Origin: a virus
DNA length: 64,000 nucleotides
Virus record (IMG/VR): IMGVR_UViG_3300034685_000168
Location: 1 to 64,000 of that record
Strand: one strand, 5' to 3'
A program made the position numbers and the translations under genes. Below are positions 42,785 through 52,943 of the stretch, piece after piece. How positions within the stretch are numbered: position 1 is the first letter of the stretch; every line of letters begins with the position of its first letter. Under the pieces are notes generated by a model, which was given only the letters and a program-made list of their open reading frames with translations, had not been told where the DNA came from and made no database searches.

Positions 42785-44032
42785 TTATTTAGTGATAAAA
42801 TTAAAACTTCTAAATAATAGATAAATTATTAATGCTAATCGTAAAGCTACAATTGATTGTGGTCTAATTGTAATTTTAGTATTAATAACAAAATGATCAA
42901 AAGATCTCTTAACCTTTAATATTTCTGGATCTTTAATTTGTGATGAAGAATAAGTATTAAAAGCTTTTTCTAAAATACGAAGTGGTTTAGAAATATCAAC
43001 TTTATCTACAATACAAATATTATAAATTTGTTTTAACATTGTAGAAGTTAATGTTTTTAAATGTATTATAAAATCTTCACCTTGTATTGTTTTTTCATAA
43101 TTATATTTATCCATATTAACTTGTTGTACAGCTAAATCAGAAAAATAATTTAATATTCTTAATACATTTTCTTCTCTAACTTTTTTAACAAATAATGTTG
43201 TTTTTTTAATATCATCATGATTTATAAATGTTGTTGTATTAGTAATTTGATTAGTTACATTTAGAACTAAGTTTTCTAATCCTTTAACATCTTTTAATAT
43301 TTTTTTACCTTCTATTTCTCCTATTAATGTATAACTATCTATAGCTTTATTTTCTTGATTGTATTTATAAAATAAATTAGCTATAACTTTTATTCTTGAA
43401 TTTAAATTAGCATAACTATTAGCTATTACATATTGAACTAAATAATCAGAAGAAAAAAATAAAATAGATGTATGGTGTTTGTTATTTTTATCATAAACTA
43501 ATCTTGTAACTAAATCTTCTATTACAGCTTTCCATGATTGTAGTTTAACTAATATAAAACTATTATCTAATTGACTAATTGTATATTCCATTACTGATTC
43601 CATTGGTGGAAATTCAAAATATTTTCTTATAAGCCCAGAAAATAATTTATAATGTAACATCTTAATAACATTAAAACACCCAGATAATATATCTTTCTTA
43701 GGTAAATTAGAATTCAATATTAAATGTGATAACCATAAACAAAATAAATTATAAGGATCAGTAATTGTATTATTGGATAAATCTATTCCATCAACTTGTT
43801 TAATTGCATTATAAAAAGATTTAATATCCGTATCAAATATTTCAAATAAATAATCTTTATCTTTATCAGTAAAACTAATAGTTTTTACTGCTAATAACAT
43901 ACCATTAAGAGCTTCTGGGTGATTTCTATAAACTTCCCAAGCTCTTGTATATTTTTCTATAGCTATTATATGGCTTTTTGTTATTTCAAAATTAAAAGAT
44001 TTTTTAAAACTATTTTTTAATGAAGTTTCCAT
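42785..44032 (-). CDS. Hypothetical helical protein, 415 aa
   Basis: Unrecognised, almost entirely helical. I start at METSLKN (44032), which has AAGGA at good spacing; the frame also opens at 44059 inside the neighbouring gene. The C-terminal segment SIVALRLALIIYLLFRSF is hydrophobic and may be a membrane or packing helix. It follows the 232-aa gene in an operon upstream of the terminase terminator, so a head or tail assembly role is possible. Confidence 0.7.
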   Translation of the reverse strand: METSLKNSFKKSFNFEITKSHIIAIEKYTRAWEVYRNHPEALNGMLLAVKTISFTDKDKDYLFEIFDTDIKSFYNAIKQVDGIDLSNNTITDPYNLFCLWLSHLILNSNLPKKDILSGCFNVIKMLHYKLFSGLIRKYFEFPPMESVMEYTISQLDNSFILVKLQSWKAVIEDLVTRLVYDKNNKHHTSILFFSSDYLVQYVIANSYANLNSRIKVIANLFYKYNQENKAIDSYTLIGEIEGKKILKDVKGLENLVLNVTNQITNTTTFINHDDIKKTTLFVKKVREENVLRILNYFSDLAVQQVNMDKYNYEKTIQGEDFIIHLKTLTSTMLKQIYNICIVDKVDISKPLRILEKAFNTYSSSQIKDPEILKVKRSFDHFVINTKITIRPQSIVALRLALIIYLLFRSFNFITK

Positions 44033-44046
44033 AATAATCCTTATTT

Positions 44047-44745
44047 TTAATATATACAAAATAATGAAGTAGCAATTATTGTTTTATTTCTCGTAGAATA
44101 CACTGTTCTCTTTACATAAGGAAATATTAAATCTATTCTTGTATGAAAATATTCAGCTATTTCTTTAGTTACTAAATAATAATTATTACCTTCATTTATT
44201 TTTAAATTACCTGAGAAGAAATTATTTACTTTTTTAACATTTATTAAATTATTTAATTTTATTATTTCTTTAAATTCATAATTTATTTTAACAACTTCAT
44301 CTATATGTTCTTTTAAAAATAATATATATTTATTTTCATCATATAAATATACATCAGCAGTTATTTTATTAAATATATTAATATAAGTTTCTTCTATATT
44401 TTCTTCAGTATAATCTAATTCATAAATCATACCTTCTTGAGTTAATAATACATCTAGACCATCTTTATAAGTTTTTTGGAATAAAAATACTATATCTTTA
44501 CGCAATTCATATATATTGGTTAATACTGATAAATTATAATTTTCAGGTGTTAAGATATATAAATTATTAATATCTTCTTTTTCAGGTAAAGTTTGATTAG
44601 ATGGTAATAATTTTATTGTATTTTTACCATTATTAATTGTAATAGCTTTATCTGTACAATTAATTATATTACGTATATCTTTTTTAATTACATTATTCTT
44701 TACAATATGTTGTATATATCCACAATTTTTAATTAAACATCTCAT
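44047..44745 (-). CDS. Hypothetical protein, 232 aa
   Basis: Unrecognised mixed alpha/beta protein, beginning MRCLIKNCGYIQHIVKNN. I start at 44745 (AAAGGA, ten-base spacing) rather than the upstream ATG at 44775, which lacks a ribosome site. It precedes the 415-aa gene with about 15 bases between. Probably a structural accessory protein, on context only. Confidence 0.7.
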   Translation of the reverse strand: MRCLIKNCGYIQHIVKNNVIKKDIRNIINCTDKAITINNGKNTIKLLPSNQTLPEKEDINNLYILTPENYNLSVLTNIYELRKDIVFLFQKTYKDGLDVLLTQEGMIYELDYTEENIEETYINIFNKITADVYLYDENKYILFLKEHIDEVVKINYEFKEIIKLNNLINVKKVNNFFSGNLKINEGNNYYLVTKEIAEYFHTRIDLIFPYVKRTVYSTRNKTIIATSLFCIY

Positions 44746-44797
44746 AAATATATAATCCTTTAAAAATACTAACATTACAGTTATATAATTATAGATA

Positions 44798-44833
44798 ATA
44801 GATAGGTATAGGAATATTCCTATACCTATCTAT
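44798..44833. terminator. Perfect 36-bp palindrome, terminator of terL
   Basis: ATAGATAGGTATAGGAAT and its exact complement, ten bases past the terminase stop. Confidence 0.8.
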
Positions 44834-44842
44834 AATATGTTT

Positions 44843-46960
44843 TTATTTATTAAGTAATCTTCTTAATGTATTAGATAAATTTAATCTTTTATCTTTTTTA
44901 TTTTCTATGGTTTCAGTATCTAAACTAGATTGAGATTGGATAGCTTGTTTGATTTCATGATTAATAGAACTTTCGACTAACAACAATTCTCTTTTATAAA
45001 TCTCTTTTAAACTATTAGAAGAAGTAATTTCTATTAATTCTTTTAATCCATCTCTACGTTTACGTAATTCCATTTGATTTTCTATTTCAGTTTTACTATA
45101 AGTATTATTAGGGTCTATATGTTTAATCATAAACTTATTTGCATCTATGTTATATATATAAGTATTTTTAGCATATTTAATAAACCATTGACCTATCATC
45201 CATGCCATTAATAAGTCATCGTGTTTACCATCTGGGTGATCTATTCTACCATTTTTATTTTTAATACTTTGTATTTCAAGTATTAATCTTTCATCATATA
45301 ATTTAGTTTTACATTCAGGTATTACGTCTTTATAAATAGAAGAATATAAAATATGTCTTGAAGCAGTAGTTGTTCTAAATCCAAAACACTTTTTATCAGG
45401 ACCAACTATACTTCCAACATGATAGAAATCTCTTTTTTCCGGATGTATTGCGGTATCTACTTTTGTATTAAATATTCTTAAATACGGATTTATATTTGCA
45501 TTTTCACAAAATGCTAAAACGTTATCTAATATAGATGCACCTACATGATTACGTTCAGGTATATAAAGTAATTTATCATAATTAACTATAAAATCAAATG
45601 CTAATTCACTTATATGGAATAAATTACTTATATTACATTTACAACTTGCAACTAATGATAAATCTTCTGGATCTAATACAACAAATGTTGTAAAGTCTTC
45701 CCCAATATCTTCAGAACTATCATTAGCTAATATTAAACTTTTATTTTTTCTAAATTCATTAGATTCTATTTCACTTTTCTCTCTAAACCAATAAATTAAT
45801 ATATTATTAAAATTTTGTACATAACAAGCATCTTTTTTATAATTACTTAATTCAGATAATAAAATTGGATTTAATATACTTGATGACCCTGAACCAACTG
45901 ACCATTTCCCTAAGAAATCTCGTTCTACTTCTTCTCTTGTTAAGTTACCATTACGAATACGTTCTTCTAACCATGCTTTATCTTTACCTAATTGTAAATA
46001 TGATTTAGTTATATAAACCATATTATTTTTAGAATTCTTAGTTACCAATGCAATTAATTCGTCATGATCTTTACAATCATAGATACCTTCATACCAAGGC
46101 ATACATTTTTTAACAATAGAATATGCAAAATCTCCAGAAGCAGTTGTTAAATCACCAGCGGTTGTAAATATCATATTAGCTGTAGGCATATCATTTTTTT
46201 TAGCTTGTTCTGATGCAGCTGACATGGCACTTATAGCTGCTTTATACATAACTTCATTATTATTAATATATGGAAATTCATCCCATGCTAATAGTGGAAC
46301 AGACATACCTCTAACTTTTCTATCAGCAGCTCGTCTATCACTTTGACCAACGAATGTTAAAACTTTATTAAATAATTTATGATAATATAAACCTTCTTTA
46401 TTATCTGTGTCTTTTATACTAGTATTAATTAACCATTGTGGTAAATCATCTCTCATAGATTTTAATCTACTAATGTTTTCTTGTCTAAGATCATTGGTAC
46501 TCATTATTAATCCAATAGTATATCTAAATCCTAATAAATACATCATTAAAATAACAATGGATAATAATGTAATAGTTTTACCTATCTGTCGTGCTATGAC
46601 TAAAAATAAATTTATATCATTAAAAAATAACCACAATACTGCTAAGTTAGCTTGATTAAATTCAAACATTACTGAATCACCAGATGATTGTGGTACTCTT
46701 AATATTTCTCTAAAAAAATATATAGGATTTATTTTTATTTCAACTGCTATTTTTAACATAGTAGAATAAGATAAATTAGGATCTAAAGGATCTATATATC
46801 TAAGATCTTCTTGACATAAAGTTAAAAACCAATAATAATTTTCTATACCTTTTTCTTTTAGTTTTTTAGCTTCTTTTATAGCTGATAAATTTTTAGTTTC
46901 CCAATGGATACCAATATTATTATTTTGTATCCCGTTTATGTATAATAAATTTTTTTCCAT
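44843..46960 (-). CDS. terL: Terminase large subunit, 705 aa
   Basis: The packaging ATPase and nuclease. Walker A VIARQIGKT (ends residue 129) is the classical terminase R/QxGKT form, Walker B is VPLLAWDEF (D227, E228), and the coupling motif is MIFTTAG. The C-terminal nuclease domain has acidic residues in FVVLDPEDL and in the late HPDGKHDDLLMAWMIGQW (metal-binding Asp pair). It cuts and pumps DNA into proheads through the portal. No small-subunit gene is recognisable nearby. The start follows GTAAGGA; palindromic terminators flank the gene on both sides. Confidence 0.92.
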   Translation of the reverse strand: MEKNLLYINGIQNNNIGIHWETKNLSAIKEAKKLKEKGIENYYWFLTLCQEDLRYIDPLDPNLSYSTMLKIAVEIKINPIYFFREILRVPQSSGDSVMFEFNQANLAVLWLFFNDINLFLVIARQIGKTITLLSIVILMMYLLGFRYTIGLIMSTNDLRQENISRLKSMRDDLPQWLINTSIKDTDNKEGLYYHKLFNKVLTFVGQSDRRAADRKVRGMSVPLLAWDEFPYINNNEVMYKAAISAMSAASEQAKKNDMPTANMIFTTAGDLTTASGDFAYSIVKKCMPWYEGIYDCKDHDELIALVTKNSKNNMVYITKSYLQLGKDKAWLEERIRNGNLTREEVERDFLGKWSVGSGSSSILNPILLSELSNYKKDACYVQNFNNILIYWFREKSEIESNEFRKNKSLILANDSSEDIGEDFTTFVVLDPEDLSLVASCKCNISNLFHISELAFDFIVNYDKLLYIPERNHVGASILDNVLAFCENANINPYLRIFNTKVDTAIHPEKRDFYHVGSIVGPDKKCFGFRTTTASRHILYSSIYKDVIPECKTKLYDERLILEIQSIKNKNGRIDHPDGKHDDLLMAWMIGQWFIKYAKNTYIYNIDANKFMIKHIDPNNTYSKTEIENQMELRKRRDGLKELIEITSSNSLKEIYKRELLLVESSINHEIKQAIQSQSSLDTETIENKKDKRLNLSNTLRRLLNK

Positions 46961-46976
46961 ATCAAATCCTTACAAA

Positions 46977-47007
46977 AGTTATAGGTTGGAAATACCAACC
47001 TATAACT
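46977..47007. terminator. Rho-independent terminator
   Basis: A 13-bp stem AGTTATAGGTTGG/CCAACCTATAACT with a 5-base loop, eight bases past the stop of the ClpP-like pseudoenzyme gene and before terL. Confidence 0.8.
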
Positions 47008-47014
47008 ACATATT

Positions 47015-47635
47015 TTATTTATTAGCTATTAATTTATTAATTCTATTTTGTAAATCATTACCATAAAATAATTTAAAATAATCATGTTGTTGATTAATAA
47101 TTTCCATATCTTCATTATTTAAAAAACCTCTTTTATAAAGAGTATTATATAAATCATTAATTATATATTGTTCTATATTAAGTAAATTAATTGTTTTATT
47201 ATATGATCCATAAGAAAAAACATTAACTGGTTTTGCTTCTATAGATGAAATAGGATTCAAAATAATTTCATCCGCTATTTTAATAAAAAATAAAGAATAA
47301 GTATTAGTTCTTCTAATATCAACTTTAATTTTACATGGAAGATTTTCTAATAAATTAACTAGACCATTAATACAAAATATCTCTGAATTAATTATATCTA
47401 AATGAAAATAAATAGTATCTTCATTGGTTAATTGTAATGCAATGTTAATAAGTTCATATACAAACTTATTATGGTAATGAAAATCTACTAAATATACATC
47501 TACTATTTTATTACCATTTTCATCTAATCTAATATTAGATAAACTAGCTTCTTTTTTATTTTCATCATTAGCTGGTTGAGGTGGTTCGATTTTGTCATTT
47601 TTCATATTCATAAGATAAATATCAAGATCTTCCAT
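47015..47635 (-). CDS. ClpP-like protein lacking catalytic residues, 206 aa
   Basis: The central part follows the crotonase/ClpP strand pattern of its upstream neighbour (IYFHLDIINS ... LVNLLENLPCKIKVDIRR ... ADEIILNPISSIEA). Where the neighbour has ASMGS and MFHMSS, this protein has TNTYS and a His-less stretch, so the Ser and His of ClpP are gone. It is probably an inactive subunit that assembles with or regulates the active protein. Its ATG overlaps the neighbour's TAA (TAATG), so synthesis is coupled. Confidence 0.6.
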   Translation of the reverse strand: MEDLDIYLMNMKNDKIEPPQPANDENKKEASLSNIRLDENGNKIVDVYLVDFHYHNKFVYELINIALQLTNEDTIYFHLDIINSEIFCINGLVNLLENLPCKIKVDIRRTNTYSLFFIKIADEIILNPISSIEAKPVNVFSYGSYNKTINLLNIEQYIINDLYNTLYKRGFLNNEDMEIINQQHDYFKLFYGNDLQNRINKLIANK

Positions 47636-48408
47636 TATTCATCTCCTTCATTTTCAGTATTTCCACCCATTCTTCTAGAAAACTCTTCATAAGTTATAAA
47701 TATATCTTTTTTATTTTTAACAATATCTACAACTTCTTCTGGAGTTAAGATACCATCTTGTTGAGCTTTATTCATAAAAACTTCTGTCATATAATCTTGT
47801 AAACTAGATTCTGATTCAATATTTACAGTCGTATTACCTGCAACCCCACCAGAACTCATATGAAACATTATAACAGTACCAGGGAGTATTATTCTATTAT
47901 GACCAAATAACCATATTCCAGAACCCATAGATGCAATTATACCAAATCCAACTGTGGTTATTTCTGCTTTACACCTAGTTATTGCTGAAATCAAACTACT
48001 ACCACCATTAACATAACCACCGGTACTATTAATAAGGAAAAATACTTCATCATTTTCTGTTAATCTATCTAATACCATTTCAATACATCTATAAAAATAA
48101 AATAATTCTATACCACCAACAATTACTATAAATACTGTTAAATTACCCGATTCATTAGGTAATATTTTAACAGTAAAAGAAGGAAATTGAACATCATCTG
48201 GCCAAGCATCTATTGTATTTTTATCTAAAAAATCTTTTAATGGTATTTCTTGATCTAATAATTTATTGTTAATAAAATTATTTTGAATTATTTCATTGAA
48301 ATCAATATTAGATTTATTATTTATATTACCAAAAGATGGAGAAAAATTATTATTAATTGGATTAATACTATTAATATCTGTTTTATTTTTATTTATAACA
48401 AATGACAT
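47635..48408 (-). CDS. ClpP-like serine protease, 257 aa
   Basis: Residues 75-245 form a ClpP/crotonase-type domain: FFLINSTGGYVNGGSSL (oxyanion GG region), GFGIIASMGSGIW with nucleophile S160, and MFHMSSGG with H183, the same order as Ser and His in ClpP. The N-terminal 65 residues are an Asn-rich, probably flexible extension. I start at MSFVIN (48408), preceded by AAGGAG inside the prohead protease's 3' end. ClpP-like proteases sometimes mature phage heads, but here a typical prohead protease is the next gene, so its substrate is open. Confidence 0.8.
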   Translation of the reverse strand: MSFVINKNKTDINSINPINNNFSPSFGNINNKSNIDFNEIIQNNFINNKLLDQEIPLKDFLDKNTIDAWPDDVQFPSFTVKILPNESGNLTVFIVIVGGIELFYFYRCIEMVLDRLTENDEVFFLINSTGGYVNGGSSLISAITRCKAEITTVGFGIIASMGSGIWLFGHNRIILPGTVIMFHMSSGGVAGNTTVNIESESSLQDYMTEVFMNKAQQDGILTPEEVVDIVKNKKDIFITYEEFSRRMGGNTENEGDE

Positions 48409-48409
48409 T

Positions 48410-49288
48410 TTAATTATTTTCTCCTTTATATAGAATATCAAACAATGATAATCTTTTGCCTTTGGAAGATACTATTTGTTTTTTTCTTTTATCTATAAAA
48501 GATATTGCATCACTATAACTAAAAGACTCATCTAATAATATTTTTTTAATATCATCTATTATATTAGAATGCATTCTAATATTTCTATTATTATCATAAA
48601 TCATTTCAGCTAATGTGAGTGTTATATCATATTCTTCTTTTAAAGGATCAACTTCAGGAAACATATTGTTCATAATAGTTGTAGCATCATTTTCTATCAT
48701 TTGAAATCTTTTAGATGCTACTTCAAATCCAGGTATATCACAATGGTCTATTGTTTTTGCCGCTCTCACAGGAAGATATCCTGTTTTAGGATCTTGTTTT
48801 CCAACAAATGTTCTGATACTAAAAGCCGTGTTCATATAAGGATCTTCTAATGATTGTCTTAAATAATCACCATATGGACCAAATGGTTTAAAATTTAAAT
48901 ATAAAGTTTTTTTATTATTAATTTCTTTTCCTGGATTTATTTCTCTAATATAATGTGATACTAATGTTGAGTCTATAAAGAAACATCTTTCTACCCATTC
49001 ATTCATTGGTCTATTGTTTCTTTTTGGATGTCTATATTCTCCATAACAACCACCTTCTAATATAGATTTAGCCAACATTCCAACACTTGGGTCTAATAAA
49101 TGTTGAGATAAAGTGATTGGGTCATATAACCCTTCTCCTTGTCCTCTAAATTTAGTATCAAGTTGGATAAATGGAACATTATAGTATCCTTCTTGAGAAG
49201 GTTTAGCTTGTTTTAAAACATACCCATTAAGTTCTTTTGCTACTTTAATTGACTTGTAAAATAATTTATTTAATCTTGTATCACTCAT
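48410..49288 (-). CDS. Prohead maturation protease (T4 gp21/phiKZ gp175-like), 292 aa
   Basis: Shows the herpesvirus/phage prohead protease pattern: GGCYGEYRHP with the catalytic His at residue 87, and TAFSIRTF with the catalytic Ser at 157, separated by the usual beta-rich stretch. After the protease domain there is a helical tail with KRKKQIVSSKGKRL, which may be removed by self-cleavage. It cleaves scaffold and capsid proteins during head maturation. AAGGA precedes the ATG. It is in one operon with the 225-aa gene upstream and the two ClpP-like genes downstream. Confidence 0.8.
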   Translation of the reverse strand: MSDTRLNKLFYKSIKVAKELNGYVLKQAKPSQEGYYNVPFIQLDTKFRGQGEGLYDPITLSQHLLDPSVGMLAKSILEGGCYGEYRHPKRNNRPMNEWVERCFFIDSTLVSHYIREINPGKEINNKKTLYLNFKPFGPYGDYLRQSLEDPYMNTAFSIRTFVGKQDPKTGYLPVRAAKTIDHCDIPGFEVASKRFQMIENDATTIMNNMFPEVDPLKEEYDITLTLAEMIYDNNRNIRMHSNIIDDIKKILLDESFSYSDAISFIDKRKKQIVSSKGKRLSLFDILYKGENN

Positions 49289-49313
49289 AATTATTTTATC
49301 CTTTTTTATTTAT

Positions 49314-49991
49314 TTAATCTCGTAATAAACTTTCTAGCTCAGAAGTATTACTTGTTGGATTAGCTAATGAAGCATCTTCACCTAAACTTGCATAGTTACC
49401 ACCTATTCTACTAAGTGATGTCATAGCGGCATGGTAAGGTCTTCCAACAGGTACAAATACTGGTTCTGATTTTTGTTCAGTGTCCTTATATAATAACATT
49501 GGATTATCTTTATCTCTGTAACAATACATTAACATCATTTCAAAAGATAACCTATCGGAGTTAAAATTAATATTAAGTAATTCTTCTGTATTTTCGAATA
49601 ATTTAATAGCATTATTAAATGATAACCACTTAGGAACATTCCCTACTTTAATAAATTCATTAAATAAATTACCAACATTAGATGACTTAGGGATATATTC
49701 TTCGGATACTAAAAATACATCATTTTTTTTATATATTAAATATACCATATTATTACCATCTATATTTTTAGTTATTATATCTGATGGTATTGTTTCTATA
49801 GTAGCTTGGAAATTATAACCAACTTTAATAGAATCATTAATAGTCATTGTAAAAATACCTATACATTTTACAACTTCTTCTAATTCTAACCAACCTATAT
49901 TTTCAAATCTTTCGGGTATTTCTATTTCTAGTTTATCACCTATAAATAAAACACTACCATCTTTTTGTCTTTTAAAATAATCTTTATACAT
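49314..49991 (-). CDS. Hypothetical, probably virion assembly protein, 225 aa
   Basis: Unrecognised. A beta-rich protein with a Ser/Ala/Asn-rich C-terminus (MTSLSRIGGNYASLGEDASL). It overlaps the 429-aa gene by eight bases and precedes the prohead protease by 25, so it belongs to the morphogenesis operon. Layout would fit a small head-tail connector or a baseplate wedge protein, but nothing decides. Confidence 0.65.
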   Translation of the reverse strand: MYKDYFKRQKDGSVLFIGDKLEIEIPERFENIGWLELEEVVKCIGIFTMTINDSIKVGYNFQATIETIPSDIITKNIDGNNMVYLIYKKNDVFLVSEEYIPKSSNVGNLFNEFIKVGNVPKWLSFNNAIKLFENTEELLNINFNSDRLSFEMMLMYCYRDKDNPMLLYKDTEQKSEPVFVPVGRPYHAAMTSLSRIGGNYASLGEDASLANPTSNTSELESLLRD

Positions 49992-51273
49992 AATTTAATC
50001 CTTTTATTTTTATTAGATTAAAAGAACCTTCATTAAGATTTATACCTATTTCTTCTGGTTCATTACAATAACTAGTATATAATCTTTCATTATTGACTCT
50101 ATCTACGAGGTATTGATCTTTATGTGGTTTTATAAAATAAAAATAATCTTTTAATTGTCCTTTATGTCTAACATAATTTACCATATCTAAATTACTATTG
50201 CGTTGTAACAATGATTGATTAGTAAAAATTTTAGATTGGAATAAATTCTTTAATCCTATTCTTGGAATATTATTAATTTCTACAAATACTTTACTATCTA
50301 CCAAAATAACAAAAGAGTCAAAACTATATTCTTCATTCCAAAATTTAGTAATCATATCTTTTACTGAATAAGGAATAACGGCATTTAATTTAGCTGGTCT
50401 AAATTTATTTTTTCCATAATCAGATATCATCATAGCTTCTATAGGAATATCATTTAAATTTAACTCAATATTGCTTGTATTATAATGATATTTATTAGGT
50501 AATATTAATCTACCATTAATTACTAATAAAGGAGTTTTATTAACTAATTCATTTTCATTGAACTTTATTTTTAATTTACCATTAAATCCATTATCTAAAT
50601 CAATAGAACTATAATCTATATTTAATTCATTAAATTGTTTAATAGTAAAATTATTAAAATTACTAAAGTCTAATAAAAAAGTTCCACCATTATCTTCTTG
50701 TAACTCTTTAGTTGCATTTAAAATATAATATTCATTATTAATAATTTTAAAAGGTAAAAACTTTCCATTAATATTAAAAATACAATTGTTTAAATTAATA
50801 ATATCTGAATAAAATAATTCAGGTATTTTAACTCTTAAATCTTTAGGTTTTTTGATTAAATATTCTCGTTTAACTAAGTGTGGTTTTTTATAATTAGCTT
50901 CTTGTATAATAATATCTTTTATATATTCTATTGGTATTATTTTTAATAAACTATTATAGTTATCTTTATTAACTTCTATATATTTATTAATTCTATTACC
51001 ATCTTTAAAATAAATTATTTCTCCTCTAGGAATGTTAGATTTATAATTATTTAGATCAGTAATTGTTATCTTAGATAAAAAGTCTTCCCATGTAAAAGCT
51101 CTTATTTTTTTAGCATTAATTAATTTATTATAATTTATATTAATATTATTTATTGTTAATATAATAGTTTTATTATTAGATAAAGAATTAAGTATTTCTT
51201 GATAAGTAAAAAAACTATATTCATAAGTTTTTATTATATGGTTTTCTAAAAAAGTAATATATGTTAGTTCCAT
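49984..51273 (-). CDS. Hypothetical, probably virion protein, 429 aa
   Basis: Unrecognised. Many Asn-rich short beta segments and long stretches resembling repeated strand-turn units (LLVINGRLILPNKYHYNTSN), typical of tail or fibre-associated proteins. A similar turn, IVFFNGYYLTEG, occurs in the 869-aa protein downstream at 52944. The start follows ATGGAGA. A perfect-palindrome terminator separates it from the preceding operon. Confidence 0.65.
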   Translation of the reverse strand: MELTYITFLENHIIKTYEYSFFTYQEILNSLSNNKTIILTINNININYNKLINAKKIRAFTWEDFLSKITITDLNNYKSNIPRGEIIYFKDGNRINKYIEVNKDNYNSLLKIIPIEYIKDIIIQEANYKKPHLVKREYLIKKPKDLRVKIPELFYSDIINLNNCIFNINGKFLPFKIINNEYYILNATKELQEDNGGTFLLDFSNFNNFTIKQFNELNIDYSSIDLDNGFNGKLKIKFNENELVNKTPLLVINGRLILPNKYHYNTSNIELNLNDIPIEAMMISDYGKNKFRPAKLNAVIPYSVKDMITKFWNEEYSFDSFVILVDSKVFVEINNIPRIGLKNLFQSKIFTNQSLLQRNSNLDMVNYVRHKGQLKDYFYFIKPHKDQYLVDRVNNERLYTSYCNEPEEIGINLNEGSFNLIKIKGLNYV

Positions 51274-51319
51274 AATTAAGTAATCTCCATATTAATTAAA
51301 TTTAATTATATATAATGTC

Positions 51320-51349
51320 TATAGGTAGGAAGATATCTTCCTACCTATA
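51320..51349. terminator. Perfect 30-bp palindrome, terminator
   Basis: TATAGGTAGGAAGAT and its exact complement, five bases past the stop of the 527-aa gene. Confidence 0.8.
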
Positions 51350-51354
51350 ACATA

Positions 51355-52938
51355 TTATTTAATTTCTACAGGTACTCCATAAATAGGATAATAAACATCA
51401 TTAATCTTTTCTAAAAATTCCATTATTACTATTTTATTTTTATATTCACCTGGAATATTTTCAGTAATAAAAATATCAGTATTATAATCTATTATAGCTT
51501 TTGGTATACTCAATATAGCTTGGCCAGTTACAGCATCTAATATATTAAAATGAGTTGGTTCTATGGCTGTTGATTCCCCATTATCTGGATTATAAGGTGG
51601 ATTAGCATTATAATAAAATGAATCTAAAAATATAGTAGAATTATGAAATTCTGTTTCTGGAATATTATACAATTGTGTTGTTTGATTATATATTAATCTA
51701 GGTCTTGGAGTATTTTGTCCTATTCCACCATAACTATCTATAACAAATGGTGTATTATTAGAGAATGTTGTAAGATTAATAAATCCTGTTTGATTAGTAA
51801 ATACTAAAGCATTATCTGTAATGTTAAATTCAAATGGTTGTATAGAATTTATTAATGTTAAATTAATATTTTTAATCCAATTTATTTTATTAGTAACATC
51901 TCTTATTGCTTTGGTTCTATCTTTCATATATGCTCTAAGTATTAAAGACCATTTGCTTGTATTATGATCCCATTGTGGAATAATAGATACTTTACCAACA
52001 GTACTAATTTCTATAGGACTTACAACTACCCATTTTTCTGCAGTAATATGATTACTATTAAGATCTAATAAATTAGTATTTAATTCTGATGTATCGGGTG
52101 GAAAATATTTAGCTATTATTTTAAATCTTGTTTGAAAATATGGTGGTATTAATTCATCTATACCATAAACAAAACAATCTAAATTATTTACATCCACAGC
52201 TAATTCTGCACCATCTGCATAAATTAATGTTGGATAAATACCTATTTCATAAGGATCTTGATTTTCATATAAAATTATTTCTTCTCCAACATCTTGAGAA
52301 GATCTAATAATAAAATCTACTATAGGATTTTCTACTACAGGAAGTTGATTAATTACAGTAGATGAAGTACTAACTACCATAATACGCATAACATATTCAT
52401 CAGAGTTATTATAAATTTCTATTTTAAATACATCATTATCTTGTATATCATAATTAGTATAACATGGACTGCAAGTATATATATTATCTACATTAGATTC
52501 TACTAAAGGAATTTTATAAGTAATAGATTGATCACTAGGATCTATATGATATCCAACATCAACCCAATTTTCATTTATATACTTTTTTAATTTATAATAA
52601 TAAGAGTTTAATCCAAATATAGGAATTTTATTATCTACTATTAATTTAGTTGGTATTACTTCTTTATTGTAATATAAAAAGAAAATATCATTTCCATAAT
52701 CAATTAAATATTCAGATTCCACAGTTTCAAAAAAAGCAGTAGCATAAGTAACTTTATATCTTTCATCTATAGATTTAACACGTCTATAATATCCATTTTG
52801 ATCAAAAACAAAAGCTCCTATTTCAGGAACTATCTTACCCACAGCTAAAGAATTAGTTGTATGTATATCCGGATCATAAATATTTACAATATTATGTATT
52901 TCAGGTTTTTCTCTATGATTTAATCTTAACTGAACCAT
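51355..52938 (-). CDS. Hypothetical, probably tail or fibre protein, 527 aa
   Basis: Unrecognised. Beta-rich throughout, with few helices and many Tyr/Asn/Pro turns, no Cys clusters except TCSPCY near residue 155. This composition is typical of extended tail or fibre proteins. AAGGAA precedes the ATG. It lies five bases after the 869-aa gene in an operon of three large genes (336, 869 and 527 aa) upstream of the divergent sheath operon. Confidence 0.65.
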   Translation of the reverse strand: MVQLRLNHREKPEIHNIVNIYDPDIHTTNSLAVGKIVPEIGAFVFDQNGYYRRVKSIDERYKVTYATAFFETVESEYLIDYGNDIFFLYYNKEVIPTKLIVDNKIPIFGLNSYYYKLKKYINENWVDVGYHIDPSDQSITYKIPLVESNVDNIYTCSPCYTNYDIQDNDVFKIEIYNNSDEYVMRIMVVSTSSTVINQLPVVENPIVDFIIRSSQDVGEEIILYENQDPYEIGIYPTLIYADGAELAVDVNNLDCFVYGIDELIPPYFQTRFKIIAKYFPPDTSELNTNLLDLNSNHITAEKWVVVSPIEISTVGKVSIIPQWDHNTSKWSLILRAYMKDRTKAIRDVTNKINWIKNINLTLINSIQPFEFNITDNALVFTNQTGFINLTTFSNNTPFVIDSYGGIGQNTPRPRLIYNQTTQLYNIPETEFHNSTIFLDSFYYNANPPYNPDNGESTAIEPTHFNILDAVTGQAILSIPKAIIDYNTDIFITENIPGEYKNKIVIMEFLEKINDVYYPIYGVPVEIK

Positions 52939-52943
52939 AAGTT

